Of a stretch of DNA of 64,000 bases, positions 7,604-15,238 are shown piece by piece. Under the pieces are notes generated by a model. The model made no database searches. It was not told where the DNA came from and was given only the letters and a program-made list of their open reading frames with translations. Made by a program: the position numbers and the translations under genes. This stretch comes from Bacillota bacterium (GTDB lineage Bacteria > Bacillota > Clostridia > Acetivibrionales > DTU013): positions 111,616 through 175,615 of the forward strand of contig JAFABI010000016.1 in the NCBI GenBank assembly GCA_023426125.1, read 5' to 3'. Positions within the stretch are counted from its first letter, which is position 1, and each line of letters starts with the position of its first letter.

Positions 7604-8644
7604 ATGAAAAAAAGTATTAAATCAATCATTGTATTTGCCATAACTGTATTCATGATCACTACATTGTTTGCAGCCTGCGGAGACAAGGGAGCACAGCAAA
7701 GTGACGCGGGGCAGACAACCCTGGAAACGTCAGGGCAGGAAGCCTCAACGCAGGCACAAACATCCAAACCGGAAACGGCAGCCGCTGTTTTCCCTCTAAA
7801 AGTCACAGATGCATTGGGCGCTGAAATGACCATCGAGAAAGAGCCGGCAAACATCATTTCCCTTACGCTGGGATCCGACGAAATGCTGATGGGTCTGGTG
7901 GATAAAAGCAGGATCAAGGCTTTGACCGTATATGCCGAGGACGCCGGAATCTCCAACATAGCAGAGGAGGCAAAAGCCATTCCCGAACGTGCTTCATTGA
8001 AAAGCATTGAAAAAATCATCGAATTGCAGCCCGATCTGGTGGTTACCGATACCTGGACCGATCCCAAGGAGGTTCAGCAGTTAAGGGATGCCAGGATCAC
8101 CGTATATGTATTTGCCACGCCCAATAATTATGAGACGCAGAAAAAAGTGATTATGGAATTGGCTCGTGTGGTGGGTGCAGAGGAAAAAGGCACCGAGCTG
8201 ACCGCGTGGATGGACGAAAAGCTTAAAGCAGTGGAAGAGAAGCTTGCGTCTGTTGCGCCGGAGAATAAGCTGAGGGTGATGGATTACGGCGAAATGGGCA
8301 GCAGCGGCATCGGCACAAATTTTGACGATATCGTCACAAGAGCGGGGCTGATCAATGTCGTCGCCGAAGCAGGCATGAAAGACTGGCCTACCCTGACCAA
8401 GGAGCAGATGATCGAACTAAACCCCGATATTATCGTCCTTCCCTCCTGGTATTACGATAGCAAGAACTCTTTGCAGGGAATGAAGGACAGGCTGAAGAAC
8501 GACACCAGCCTGGCAACCATCAACGCGATAAAAAACGACAGGCTGATCTCGGTACCCAATCCTCATGTAAGCGCTGTTTCCCAGTATGTTGTGCTTGGGA
8601 TCGAGGACGTTGCTGCAGCAGCATATCCAGAGCTTTTTAAGTAG
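7604..8644 (+). CDS. btuF: ABC transporter substrate-binding lipoprotein (BtuF/FepB family), probably for cobamides
   Basis: 346 residues. A type II signal peptide ends in the lipobox LFAAC with Cys25, followed by a Q/T/S-rich linker. The periplasmic-binding-type-3 (helical backbone) domain starts at about residue 68 (FPLKVTDALGAEMTIEKEP). It contains IIELQPDLVVTD and MIELNPDIIVLPSWYYD, typical of the TroA/BtuF/FepB superfamily. Iron siderophore and cobamide binders look alike. Position behind the cobalamin riboswitch and cobO, ahead of BtuCD and before salvage genes, makes cobamide the likely ligand. Confidence 0.85.
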   Translation: MKKSIKSIIVFAITVFMITTLFAACGDKGAQQSDAGQTTLETSGQEASTQAQTSKPETAAAVFPLKVTDALGAEMTIEKEPANIISLTLGSDEMLMGLVDKSRIKALTVYAEDAGISNIAEEAKAIPERASLKSIEKIIELQPDLVVTDTWTDPKEVQQLRDARITVYVFATPNNYETQKKVIMELARVVGAEEKGTELTAWMDEKLKAVEEKLASVAPENKLRVMDYGEMGSSGIGTNFDDIVTRAGLINVVAEAGMKDWPTLTKEQMIELNPDIIVLPSWYYDSKNSLQGMKDRLKNDTSLATINAIKNDRLISVPNPHVSAVSQYVVLGIEDVAAAAYPELFK

Positions 8645-8758
8645 TACTACAGCGAAAACAACCGAATCAATCCTTGGAAAAATAACACGTTGAAGTGTTC
8701 GTGATTATTTTTCCAAGGCGCATGAATGCCGATAAATTAATGGAGCTATGCTGTAGTA
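8645..8758. repeat. MITE-like element, family A copy 1
   Basis: Terminal inverted repeats TACTACAGC (8645-8653) and GCTGTAGTA (8750-8758) enclose a second hairpin (CCTTGGAAAAATAA / TTATTTTTCCAAGG) and a GCATGAATGCC core. It starts one base before the end of the btuF stop codon and ends 12 bp before btuC, so it lies inside the operon. Related copies are at 27034, 28937, 34362 and 44267. Confidence 0.75.
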
Positions 8759-8770
8759 ATAGGAGAAACT

Positions 8771-9835
8771 ATGAATACACCCATCGCCCGGACGCATCAA
8801 AAAAAACTTGATAAAAGATCGGTCGTCCTACCTGTCATGCTCCTGCTCCTGCTCCTGCTGCTGATCATGGTGCTGGCAACGGCCCTGGGCGCTGTGTATG
8901 TGCCTTTCGGCCAGGTAGTGAAGGTTGTCTTGAAAAAGGCAGGTATCCTTGCAAGCGCAAATACAACGGCCAACCAGGAATCCATTATTTTTCTCATCCG
9001 GCTGCCCCGTGTGATTGTAGCCTCTCTTGCAGGCGCAGCCCTTGCAACCTGTGGTTCCGTAATGCAGGGAATGTTCCGGAACCCCATGGCCGATCCGGGT
9101 ATTCTGGGTGTTTCCAGCGGTGCGGGTCTGGGCGCTGTCACCGCGATTGCTCTTGGCATATCCGCCCAGAGCATTTACTTTTTGCCGTTATTTGCTTCCG
9201 TTGGGGCAATCACGGCGGTGGGCATCATTTATATACTGTCGGTGAGAGGCGGGAAAATACCGACGCTTACGCTGATCCTGTCCGGTATTGCCGTGAGTAC
9301 CTTTATCGGGGCTATAACACAGCTGGTGCTGGTAAACAGCAACGATTACGAGGTAAACACCTTCATTTTCTGGACCATGGGCGGACTGAACGGGATGATG
9401 TGGGAGCAGGTAAAGCTTATTACCCTGCCTGTCATCCTTTTGATTCTTGTTCTTACCACCTTTGCACGTGATCTGAACATTCTGCTGCTGGGCGAAGAGG
9501 AAGCCCAGTCCCTGGGCCTGGACCCGTCAAAAACCAGGAAACTGCTTCTGCTTTTGACGTCGCTCACCACGGCCGTCGCGATTTCTGTCTGCGGGCCGGT
9601 CAGCTTCATCGGCTTGATCGTTCCCCACATATTACGCCTCATTGTCGGACCCGACCACAGGATTCTCATACCCGCAAGTGCGGTAGGCGGAGCCATTTTC
9701 CTGGTGTGTTGCGATATTGTAGCACGGATTTCACCCTCCGGGGAGATCGGAGTAGGAATAGTGACATCGCTGCTGGGTGCGCCCTATTTCCTTTACCTGC
9801 TTATAAAAGCAAGAAAGGAAGGTGCTGTCATATGA
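8771..9835 (+). CDS. btuC: Cobamide/iron-chelate ABC transporter permease (BtuC/FecCD family)
   Basis: 354 residues with the roughly ten membrane segments of the FecCD permease family. Recognisable blocks are RLPRVIVASLAGAALATCGS, MQGMFRNPMADPGILGVSSG (about 98-118) and CGPVSFIGLIVPHILRLIVG (about 275-295), all hallmarks of BtuC. The C-terminus ends in GEIGVGIVTSLLGAPYFLYL. It pairs with BtuD, whose start codon overlaps its stop (ATGA at 9832-9835), implying translational coupling. Behind a cobalamin riboswitch, the transported molecule should be a cobamide or cobinamide. Confidence 0.9.
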   Translation: MNTPIARTHQKKLDKRSVVLPVMLLLLLLLLIMVLATALGAVYVPFGQVVKVVLKKAGILASANTTANQESIIFLIRLPRVIVASLAGAALATCGSVMQGMFRNPMADPGILGVSSGAGLGAVTAIALGISAQSIYFLPLFASVGAITAVGIIYILSVRGGKIPTLTLILSGIAVSTFIGAITQLVLVNSNDYEVNTFIFWTMGGLNGMMWEQVKLITLPVILLILVLTTFARDLNILLLGEEEAQSLGLDPSKTRKLLLLLTSLTTAVAISVCGPVSFIGLIVPHILRLIVGPDHRILIPASAVGGAIFLVCCDIVARISPSGEIGVGIVTSLLGAPYFLYLLIKARKEGAVI

Positions 9836-11061
9836 CGGATGCCGGCAATCCCAAAATGCTTGTGGTCAAGGCTTTGAGGTATGCGGTCAATGGTATGGAA
9901 ATCCTTAAGGGCATCGGCTTCGAAGCGCATAAAGGTGAGTTTATAGGACTTATCGGCCCTAACGGTGCAGGGAAAACCACGCTGCTGAAATGCATCAACG
10001 GCATCAATAAGGGGACGGGAGTAATCGAATTGAAGGGCTGGAGCCTGGAGGGCATGAACAGCCGGGAAACAGCCTGTGAAGTTTCCTTGATGCACCAGAA
10101 CACAACGGTTTCCTTTCCTTTTACCTCAATGGACATTGTGATGTCGGGAAGGTACCCACATCTGAAACGGCTGCAGGGAGAGAGCAAAGAAGATTTCAGG
10201 ATAGCGGAAGGCTACATGAAATATACCGATACCTACAAATTTAAAGACAAGCCCATCAATCAAATCTCCGGCGGTGAGAGGCAAAGAGTCCTCTTTGCAA
10301 AAGCTTTGACCCAGGAGACGGACCTGCTCCTGCTGGACGAGCCTGCCGCCAGCCTGGACATTGCCCATGAAGAGCAGATTTTCAAATACTGCTGCGAGCT
10401 GAGCGCTTCCGGCAGGACCATCGTGGCGGCCGTGCACGACTTGAAAATTGCGGTCCGCTATTGCAGCAGGCTTTTGCTCATGAAGGAGGGCGAAATCATT
10501 GCAGACGGCGGCCCGGAGGAGGTCCTGACGTCCGAGAACCTTTCCAGGGCTTACGGTGTGAATGCACTGGTATACAGGAACCGCATCACAGGCATGATGG
10601 ATTACTATATTCACGGAATGGAGCATGAAGCAGCCCAAAAAAGCGTGCATATCATCGGCGGCGGCGGTTCGGCTTCGGCAGTCATCCGGCTTCTGTTTGA
10701 AAACGGCTGCAGGATCACGGCAGGTGTATTTGCCCATGGCGACAGCGATGTGAGCTGCGCTGAAATATTCGGCATCGATTGTCTGGTTTGCCAGCCCTTC
10801 AGCGAGATTTCGGAAGAGTCCTACGGGGAAAATGTGAAGAGGATTGCAGCGGCGGATATGACCATCCTGTGCGATATGCCTTTTGGTATCCAGAACCTGA
10901 GAAATCTTTCGGCTGCAGGCCATGCCAGAAAGCTTGTTATCATCGAGGACAGTGACCCGGCAAGCCGTGATTTCACCGGAGGAAAGGCACTTGAAGCCTA
11001 TTGGGAGCTGAGGAAAAACGCAGTGGTGATCCCCTCTGCCCGGCTGCATGAGGTGCTATAG
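9832..11061 (+). CDS. btuD: Cobamide ABC transporter ATPase BtuD with extra C-terminal domain
   Basis: 409 residues. The first 255 form an ABC ATPase: Walker A GPNGAGKTT (about 42), Q-loop LMHQNTTV, signature ISGGERQR (about 145), Walker B LLLLDEP (about 165) and the H-loop VHDL. From about residue 270 a separate domain begins with VHIIGGGGSASAVIRLLFEN. This glycine-rich, Rossmann-like opening precedes about 140 residues ending in KLVIIEDSD and AYWELRKNAVVIPSARLHE. Ordinary BtuD lacks this. ATG 9832 is supported by AAGGAAGG and the 4-bp overlap with btuC; the longer frame from 9706 lies wholly inside btuC. Confidence 0.88.
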   Translation: MTDAGNPKMLVVKALRYAVNGMEILKGIGFEAHKGEFIGLIGPNGAGKTTLLKCINGINKGTGVIELKGWSLEGMNSRETACEVSLMHQNTTVSFPFTSMDIVMSGRYPHLKRLQGESKEDFRIAEGYMKYTDTYKFKDKPINQISGGERQRVLFAKALTQETDLLLLDEPAASLDIAHEEQIFKYCCELSASGRTIVAAVHDLKIAVRYCSRLLLMKEGEIIADGGPEEVLTSENLSRAYGVNALVYRNRITGMMDYYIHGMEHEAAQKSVHIIGGGGSASAVIRLLFENGCRITAGVFAHGDSDVSCAEIFGIDCLVCQPFSEISEESYGENVKRIAAADMTILCDMPFGIQNLRNLSAAGHARKLVIIEDSDPASRDFTGGKALEAYWELRKNAVVIPSARLHEVL

Positions 11062-11193
11062 AACAAAGGCTGATTGTGAAAATCAGCCTAACAATGCAGG
11101 GAGCCCGGGTTTCAGAATGACAGACGGATTTTCCGGGAGCAGTCATCCGGGCATGAATAAAAATGTCATCACATTTGAAGGGATAATAATAAA

Positions 11194-12165
11194 ATGATAA
11201 AGCTTTTCAACCTGTCAAACCACGAGATCGACCTTGCCAAATTTGACTGTGATCATGCCAGGCTTCAAGCCTTCATTGAGGATTTCGGTTTTGACGGGAT
11301 CGAGCTGATCCAGAGCAGTTCGTGGAAGGAAGAAGAAATCCCTTCTCATTTCGTGAAAGGCATGCATATGCGCTTCTGGCCCATGTGGTTGGATTTCTGG
11401 AATGGAAATGAAAACGAGCTGCTAAAACAGTTCGGAAGTGCGGAAACCCTTTGCCAGTATTATGGCGGACAAAATAAAAAAGCCATGGTGGATTGGTACA
11501 GGAAGGAAATTGAAACTGCCGTCAAATTGAAGGCGGAATATGTTGTGTTTCATATTTCCCATGTTTTACCGGAGCACTGTTTCAGCTATAAGTTTTCTTA
11601 TAAGGACAGAGAAGTGGTCAAAGCGGGAGTAGAGCTTCTGAATGAAGTAATGGATGGCATTACGGGCGAACTCCGGCTGCTGGTGGAAAATCTCTGGTGG
11701 CCCGGGCTTACCCTGTGTGACAGCGCTCTTGCCGAAGAGCTCCTTACTGGAGTGGAGTATCCTCACAAAGGGTTCATGCTGGATATCAGCCATATGATGA
11801 ACACAAACCTTCAGCTTGCCAGTGAAGAGGAAGCTGTGGATTATATGCTGGAAAGGCTGCAGCAGCTTGGCAGGCTATCCGGGCAGATCAAGGGCATCCA
11901 TCTTAACAGTTCGCTAAGCGGTGAATATGTCAAATCCCAGTTTGACAACAGAAGCATATTTGAAGAAAGGGATTTTTTCAAGCGTTACTGCGACTCTTAT
12001 GCGCATGTGCTGAAAATAGACCGGCATGTGCCCTTCCGGAGCACCTCGATCCGAAGGGTGCTGGATTTTGTAAAGCCGGATTTCCTGGTATATGAGTTTC
12101 TGACCGACAATATCAAAACGCTTGAGGAATACGCAGGAATTCAGAACAAGGTATTGGAATTGTAA
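11194..12165 (+). CDS. cbiR: AP_endonuc_2-type TIM-barrel protein, candidate cobamide-remodelling hydrolase CbiR
   Basis: 323 residues of the xylose-isomerase-like TIM-barrel superfamily. It shows FGFDGIELIQ near the start, KAEYVVFHISHVLPEH (about 112), LLVENLWWPG (about 162), KGFMLDISHMMNTNLQ (about 193) and IKGIHLNSSLSG (about 235), with metal-binding His, Glu and Asp residues in the usual strand ends. CbiR, described from Akkermansia, is an AP_endonuc_2-family enzyme that cuts the nucleotide loop off cobamides so a new lower ligand can be fitted. The position between BtuFCD and CobU/CobS/CobC is what such a salvage enzyme would have. The fold is clear; the assignment to CbiR rests mainly on context. 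Confidence 0.62.
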   Translation: MIKLFNLSNHEIDLAKFDCDHARLQAFIEDFGFDGIELIQSSSWKEEEIPSHFVKGMHMRFWPMWLDFWNGNENELLKQFGSAETLCQYYGGQNKKAMVDWYRKEIETAVKLKAEYVVFHISHVLPEHCFSYKFSYKDREVVKAGVELLNEVMDGITGELRLLVENLWWPGLTLCDSALAEELLTGVEYPHKGFMLDISHMMNTNLQLASEEEAVDYMLERLQQLGRLSGQIKGIHLNSSLSGEYVKSQFDNRSIFEERDFFKRYCDSYAHVLKIDRHVPFRSTSIRRVLDFVKPDFLVYEFLTDNIKTLEEYAGIQNKVLEL

Positions 12166-12235
12166 AGAAAAAGGTGGCGGCAATCATCAATCGCCATTTG
12201 ACGATGCTAGGGAATTTTTATGGAAAAGATGTTGT

Positions 12236-12273
12236 GCAGGGGCGCGCATTGCGCGTACGCTTGCATGTAATCT
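12236..12273. repeat. Half-copy of the GGGGCGCGCATTGCGCG repeat (family B)
   Basis: CAGGGGCGCGCATTGCGCG is followed by a variant TACGC and the TGCA...AATC tail seen at 30784-30820. It occupies the 377-bp gap between the candidate cbiR and cobU together with a family C hairpin; I see no gene in this gap. Confidence 0.6.
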
Positions 12274-12325
12274 GCGATAGGCGACATTCCCCGTCACAGG
12301 GGGCTTGTTTTGCGACAGACAGGTA

Positions 12326-12422
12326 CAGGGGACGGTTCTGCTGTATTTTCACAGACCTTGCTGGTTTGCATGATAATTCTGGTTATCAAGACCAATGTGA
12401 ATACACAAGAACCGTCCCCCTG
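12326..12422. repeat. GGGGACGGTTCT inverted repeat (family C) with long loop
   Basis: CAGGGGACGGTTCT (12326-12339) is mirrored by AGAACCGTCCCC (12408-12419), with about 68 bp between. The same arms form a tight hairpin at 45042-45091 and appear singly at 8-18 and 31661-31680. Confidence 0.7.
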
Positions 12423-12542
12423 TATATGATGCGATGTCTGAATCGACATAGGGTTTGAGTTTTTGAAATGACTGTGAGATAATAGATGAGGCTACACAGG
12501 AAGGGCTCAATGTACCAAATTTATATCGGATAGAGGTAAAAA

Positions 12543-13100
12543 ATGGGCAAGCTGATATTGGTCACAGGCGGGGCAAGAAGCGGGAAAAGCACCTTTGCCG
12601 AGGACATGGTCCGAATGTATGGGGAAAAGGTGATTTATGTAGCTACTTCCATCGTATGTGACGATGAAATGAAAGAAAGAGTAAAAAGGCACAGGGAACA
12701 ACGGCCGACCGGCTGGATTACGGTGGAGGCCTACAAGGATATGGACCTTCAGCTGAAGGGCAGGCTTGCGGGTATGGATGCCGTACTGCTGGACTGCATT
12801 ACCATCATGGTATCGAACCTGATGCTGGAAAAAGCAATGGACTGGGAAGGGATATCCGCTGAAGAGATCAACAAAGTGGAAGCCGGCGTGAAAATTGAAA
12901 TTGAAAAGCTGATTCATGTCGCGGAAGAAGCTTCCGTGCCCTTTGTAATCGTAACCAACGAACTGGGGATGGGCGTAGTTCCGCCCTATGAACTGGGCAG
13001 AGCGGTGCGCGATATTGCAGGCAGGGCGAACCAGATGCTTGCAAAAGCGGCGGAAGAAGTTTACCTTTGCGTGTCCGGCATTCCGGTAAAAATAAAGTGA
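12543..13100 (+). CDS. cobU: Adenosylcobinamide kinase / adenosylcobinamide-phosphate guanylyltransferase
   Basis: 185 residues. CobU phosphorylates adenosylcobinamide and then adds GMP, giving adenosylcobinamide-GDP for CobS. The P-loop GGARSGKS (about residues 8-15) and the following FAEDMV are canonical. Next come YVATSIVCDDEMKERVKRHR with the guanylyl-accepting histidine region (HREQRP, about 54), the LLDCITIMVSNLML block and FVIVTNELGMGVVPP near residue 140. Start is ATG 12543 with AGAGG upstream. It stands next to cobS and cobC; there are no corrin-ring genes in the window, so the locus looks like salvage rather than de novo synthesis. Confidence 0.93.
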   Translation: MGKLILVTGGARSGKSTFAEDMVRMYGEKVIYVATSIVCDDEMKERVKRHREQRPTGWITVEAYKDMDLQLKGRLAGMDAVLLDCITIMVSNLMLEKAMDWEGISAEEINKVEAGVKIEIEKLIHVAEEASVPFVIVTNELGMGVVPPYELGRAVRDIAGRANQMLAKAAEEVYLCVSGIPVKIK

Positions 13101-13149
13101 GCTATGCTCTGCATTTTTCAAACTTATCTGGTAATGAATTTAAAAGGAA

Positions 13150-13245
13150 CTGCACTTGGGCTGCAACAGGGGAATGCTCTACGTCCCTGAGGCTGAGACA
13201 GTGAAGAATCAACCCCTGGCACAGATGAGTATGCAGCAATTGGCT
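13150..13245 (+). promoter_or_regulatory. THI-box-like element upstream of cobS (degenerate TPP riboswitch candidate)
   Basis: GCTGCA (about 13159) can pair with TGCAGC (about 13232) as a closing helix. Inside it are CAGGGGAATGC, GAGGCTGAGA and AACCCCTG, matching the 5' half of the TPP riboswitch (GGGGTGC, GGCTGAGA, ACCCC). The second half should carry the CTGATCTGGATAATGCCAGCG pattern but is poorly conserved here. It may be a decayed or variant element. A thiamine signal ahead of cobS would be unusual. Confidence 0.4.
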
Positions 13246-13262
13246 TAAAGAAAGGGTTATCT

Positions 13263-14030
13263 ATGACATACCTTAAGCGCTTTGTCCTCATGATTCAATT
13301 CCTTACTACGCTGCCCATACGGGTACAGCTGAACGTTACGGCGGAGGACTTTGGCAAGGGGCTTATCTTCGCTCCTGTTGTGGGACTGCTGATCGGTGGG
13401 ATTCTGACCGGTGGATGGTATGTTTCCGGCCTGCTGTTCCCCGGGCAGGTTACCGCCGTACTTGTAATCATCCTATACATCATTCTCACAGGCGGATTGC
13501 ATCTGGACGGCTTGGGAGATACCTTCGACGGACTCTTCTCCAACCGCTCCAGGGAGAGGATGCTTGAGATCATGCGGGACAGCAGGGTAGGAACAAACGC
13601 AGTGCTTGCCGTGGCTTCCGTCCTGTTGCTAAATACCGCCCTGCTCATGTCCTTTAACAAGGCCGACATTCTCATCGTCCTCCTGCTCCTGCCTGTTGCA
13701 GGACGGATCGGCTCCCTGGTAGGATCAGGTGTCTCCAGCTATGCAAGAAGCGGCGAAGGTTTGGGAAAATCCTTCATTGACTGCTGCGGCCGGAAAGAGA
13801 TATTGGCCGGTATGGTCCCATACCTGGCCATATTTTATCTGGCTGCCGGATTGCCGGGCCTGGTGCTCTCGATTCTTCCGCCTATCTCGGCATATCTGCT
13901 TATCAAGCTCTTCGGCAGAAAAATCGGAGGGGCTACCGGCGACTTGCTGGGAGCTGTTTGCGAATTGAACCAGACGATTTTTCTATTAAGTTCATTCGTT
14001 ATCATCCGGTGGATGGGAGGGATCGTCTGA
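13263..14030 (+). CDS. cobS: Adenosylcobinamide-GDP ribazoletransferase (cobalamin synthase)
   Basis: 255 residues, polytopic membrane protein. CobS joins adenosylcobinamide-GDP with alpha-ribazole (phosphate), completing the cobamide. Diagnostic is GGLHLDGLGDTFDGLFSNRS (about residues 75-95) with the DGxxDtxDG metal-binding pattern, followed by MLEIMRDSRVGTNAVLAV. RIGSLVGSGVSSYARSGEGLG lies at about 145 and GATGDLLGAVCELNQTIFLL near the end. The cobC start overlaps its stop (TGATG), so the two are translationally coupled. Its start is ATG 13263 behind AAAGAAAGGG. Confidence 0.93.
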   Translation: MTYLKRFVLMIQFLTTLPIRVQLNVTAEDFGKGLIFAPVVGLLIGGILTGGWYVSGLLFPGQVTAVLVIILYIILTGGLHLDGLGDTFDGLFSNRSRERMLEIMRDSRVGTNAVLAVASVLLLNTALLMSFNKADILIVLLLLPVAGRIGSLVGSGVSSYARSGEGLGKSFIDCCGRKEILAGMVPYLAIFYLAAGLPGLVLSILPPISAYLLIKLFGRKIGGATGDLLGAVCELNQTIFLLSSFVIIRWMGGIV

Positions 14031-14620
14031 TGCTTGAAATCATTCTGGTACGGCATGGAGAAACCGACAGCAACATAAGGGGCACGTATTGCGGCTGGAC
14101 TGACCGGGAATTGAACGAAAGAGGAAAGGCTCAGGCCAAAAGGGCGGCGGAAATTCTTAAAGCAGACAAACTGGACGCCATTTATGCCAGCCCATTAAAA
14201 CGGGCTTACGGTACAGCCTCCATCATTAATCAGGCACACAATATCGATATAATTGTGGATGAAAGATTAAAGGAGCAAAATTTCGGAGAGTGGGAAGACC
14301 TGACCTATGCCGAAATCGTGGGGAAATACCCTGAAGAGTGCGTAAAATGGAGGAGCGACTGGATGAATTATTGCATAAAAGGGGGGGAGAACCCTGCCCA
14401 GGTATATGGGAGGATATCGGATTTCATCGATACCGCTGCCGGGGCATACAAAAGCGGAACAATCCTGGTTGTCACGCATCTGGGGTGCATCCGGATGATC
14501 CTGGCACACATGCTGGGAATGTCCATGGAAGGCTTCTGGCGGTTCAGAGTAGATAACAGCGGTATAAGCCGGCTGGCAGTGAATGACGGCTATGCCTATC
14601 TCAAGGCACTGAATTTATAG
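14030..14620 (+). CDS. cobC: Histidine phosphatase, probable alpha-ribazole phosphatase
   Basis: 196 residues of the histidine phosphatase superfamily. The catalytic RHGE (about residues 8-11) is followed by GTYCGWTDRELNERGKAQA, the substrate-proximal segment YASPLKRAYGTASII and the second catalytic histidine in VTHLGCIRMIL. CobC removes phosphate from alpha-ribazole phosphate or from the cobamide phosphate left by CobS. Other members are phosphoglycerate mutases, so the specific call depends on its overlap with cobS. The start is ATG 14030; a longer frame from 13958 lies inside cobS. Confidence 0.87.
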   Translation: MLEIILVRHGETDSNIRGTYCGWTDRELNERGKAQAKRAAEILKADKLDAIYASPLKRAYGTASIINQAHNIDIIVDERLKEQNFGEWEDLTYAEIVGKYPEECVKWRSDWMNYCIKGGENPAQVYGRISDFIDTAAGAYKSGTILVVTHLGCIRMILAHMLGMSMEGFWRFRVDNSGISRLAVNDGYAYLKALNL

Positions 14621-14649
14621 ACGCAGCATGGATTGGCAGGATAGCGGGA

Positions 14650-14673
14650 AAAAACAGAACATATGCTGTTTTT
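14650..14673 (+). terminator. Weak candidate terminator of the cobamide operon
   Basis: AAAAACAG (14650-14657) pairs with CTGTTTTT (14666-14673) across an 8-base loop, 30 bp after the cobC stop. The stem is AT-rich and the T-tract is part of the stem, so efficiency is doubtful. Confidence 0.4.
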
Positions 14674-15238
14674 CGAATTGAAGTCGCCTGAAAAACACAT
14701 TGATTCGATGATAACTACATGCTATGTCAGGCGCGTTTGTTGGTAATGTCGATTTTTTTTCAGCACGGAGTAGAATTCTTTTATATCTCTCATTATTATT
14801 ATTATTATTTTCAATATGTTTTTACCTGAGTTTTTGTGGATATGCTCGAGTCGGATATTGATTGGCCGTCATTGGTACTCCGATGCAGCGCCATGCGCCA
14901 TAAGTTTTCACAGTGTTTTTGCTGGATAAAACCGTATCTGATATGTATGTGGGATGTAAGCGAGAACGCTTGTTTATTGACACTTTTCCAGGCAAATGGT
15001 ACACTTTCATTAGGTGCCGGTGCTCCTGAAGGATGGTTGTTTCCGGCAGTATTCGTTGTTGCTTTCACGAATGTACTAAAATTAGTACATTGCACGATTA
15101 TGTACAAAAAAGCTGAAGATATTCCAATACCTTAATGCGTCAAAATGCTATTATAAAATTGCTTCTTTGCACGCATAGAGGAATTGCATAAATGTATTTA
15201 TAGAAGTACAATTTCAATTATAGACAGGTGATAATCCT
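14674..15238 (+). promoter_or_regulatory. Long leader of the methyl-branch cluster: strong promoter and palindromic operator candidate
   Basis: This 565-bp gap contains no convincing gene. TTGACA (14977-14982), a 17-bp spacer and TACACT (15000-15005) form a good sigma-A promoter. Downstream, ATGTACTA and TAGTACAT (15071-15090, 4-bp spacer) form a perfect 8-bp palindrome that could hold a repressor. The ribosome binding region AGGTGATAA precedes ATG 15239. An (ATT)n run lies at about 14793-14808. This is likely the control region for the Hdr/Met/Fhs cluster. Confidence 0.5.

Noticed and set aside
10126..11049. 307-codon minus-strand frame opposite btuD
   Set aside because: Shadow of the real gene: the plus strand encodes clear ABC ATPase motifs and the minus frame has no known domain or start signal.
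14793..14808. (ATT)n run as a possible functional repeat
   Set aside because: Short simple repeat in an AT-rich gap; nothing else supports a role.
14836..15135. 99-codon frame in the leader of the Hdr cluster, and frames on the other strand
   Set aside because: No ribosome binding site, no recognisable family, unusual composition, and it overlaps a good promoter and palindrome. A transposase relic was considered (DVSENACLL resembles an IS110 start) but the match is too weak.
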